DNA from: an uncultured Collinsella sp.
GTDB taxonomy: Bacteria > Actinomycetota > Coriobacteriia > Coriobacteriales > Coriobacteriaceae
DNA length: 32,847 bases
Direction of reading: 5' to 3'
Assembly (NCBI GenBank): GCA_937923795.1
Contig: CALDWI010000045.1
Coordinates: 1-32,847, forward strand
The notes below the pieces were generated by a model. The model made no database searches and was not told the DNA's origin. It worked only from the letters and a program-made list of their open reading frames with translations. Shown piece after piece: positions 32,728 through 32,847 of the stretch. Within the stretch, counting starts at the first letter, position 1; the number at the start of each line of letters is the position of its first letter. Position numbers and translations under genes: made by a program.

Positions 32728-32847
32728 AGGGTGGTTTAGCTGGGGGTTTGTCGGCTGCCCTGATTGCTGTGGCGCGGTTTGCGCCCGCGAATGGTTGATT
32801 TCCGATCTCAGCCGAACACATTGAGCTGATGGCTCGCTCCCGCAGTT

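Overview
The window looks like an accessory region of a Gram-positive, moderately high-GC gut actinobacterium of the Coriobacteriia, most likely a Collinsella relative. This is inferred from the style of the proteins: a LoaP/NusG-like gene heading a glycan operon, UDP-glucose dehydrogenase remnants, sortase-type surface proteins and a DUF3825 protein. No core marker gene is present to prove it.

Region 1 (1-17048) starts with a tRNA-Ala(GGC) that has its own promoter and terminator. A ~740-base non-coding leader rich in hairpins follows. Next comes a surface-glycan operon, all on the + strand and tightly packed with many start/stop overlaps. Its order is: a LoaP/NusG-type antiterminator broken by an in-frame TGA; an initiating sugar-phosphate transferase; a TagA/WecG-type glycosyltransferase; a UDP-GlcNAc 2-epimerase; a GT4 glycosyltransferase; a LicD-family phosphotransferase; an acyltransferase; a GT2; a second acyltransferase; a second GT2; a Wzy-like polymerase; a pyruvyl transferase; a Wzx flippase; an FrhB-like protein split by a frameshift; a HisC-like aminotransferase; and a TagD-like cytidylyltransferase fused to a Gfo/Idh/MocA domain. 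Together these suggest a Wzx/Wzy-assembled polysaccharide with GlcNAc/ManNAc-type sugars, acyl and pyruvyl decoration, and a phospho-substituent activated as a CDP derivative and transferred by LicD. The first genes are GC-rich and the middle block (about 7.8-14.5 kb) is visibly AT-richer, so the cluster is a mosaic.

Region 2 (17049-21459) is a junction zone. Two broken 3' ends of a UDP-glucose 6-dehydrogenase gene, each followed by a strong hairpin terminator, flank a minus-strand HEPN-type protein (RX4H motif). After the second remnant lie five short direct repeats and a KAP-like P-loop ATPase.

Region 3 (21460-30868) is a defence-type island. Two paralogous, same-direction copies of a secreted Ala/Gly-rich surface protein, ending LPKTA and LPKTG, bracket three things: an IS110-family element whose transposase carries an extra C-terminal helix-turn-helix domain, an ApeA-like HEPN protein, and an ABC-ATPase/Toprim-like pair resembling RloAB, AbiL or PARIS systems. 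A remnant of a DUF4143-type ATPase also lies inside. An AbiU2-like HEPN protein follows the second surface-protein copy. Three different HEPN proteins thus occur within 13 kb.

Region 4 (30869-32847) holds a translationally coupled pair of small genes (unknown protein plus DUF4160), a decayed reading frame, and a DUF3825-like protein.

The least ordinary parts are the LicD/aminotransferase/cytidylyltransferase-oxidoreductase set, the HEPN-rich island built between ugd remnants and duplicated surface genes, the IS110-HTH transposase with a structured upstream region that may encode a bridge RNA, and three candidate switches in the glycan operon (in-frame TGA, one-G frameshift, 19-bp perfect palindrome inside a gene).
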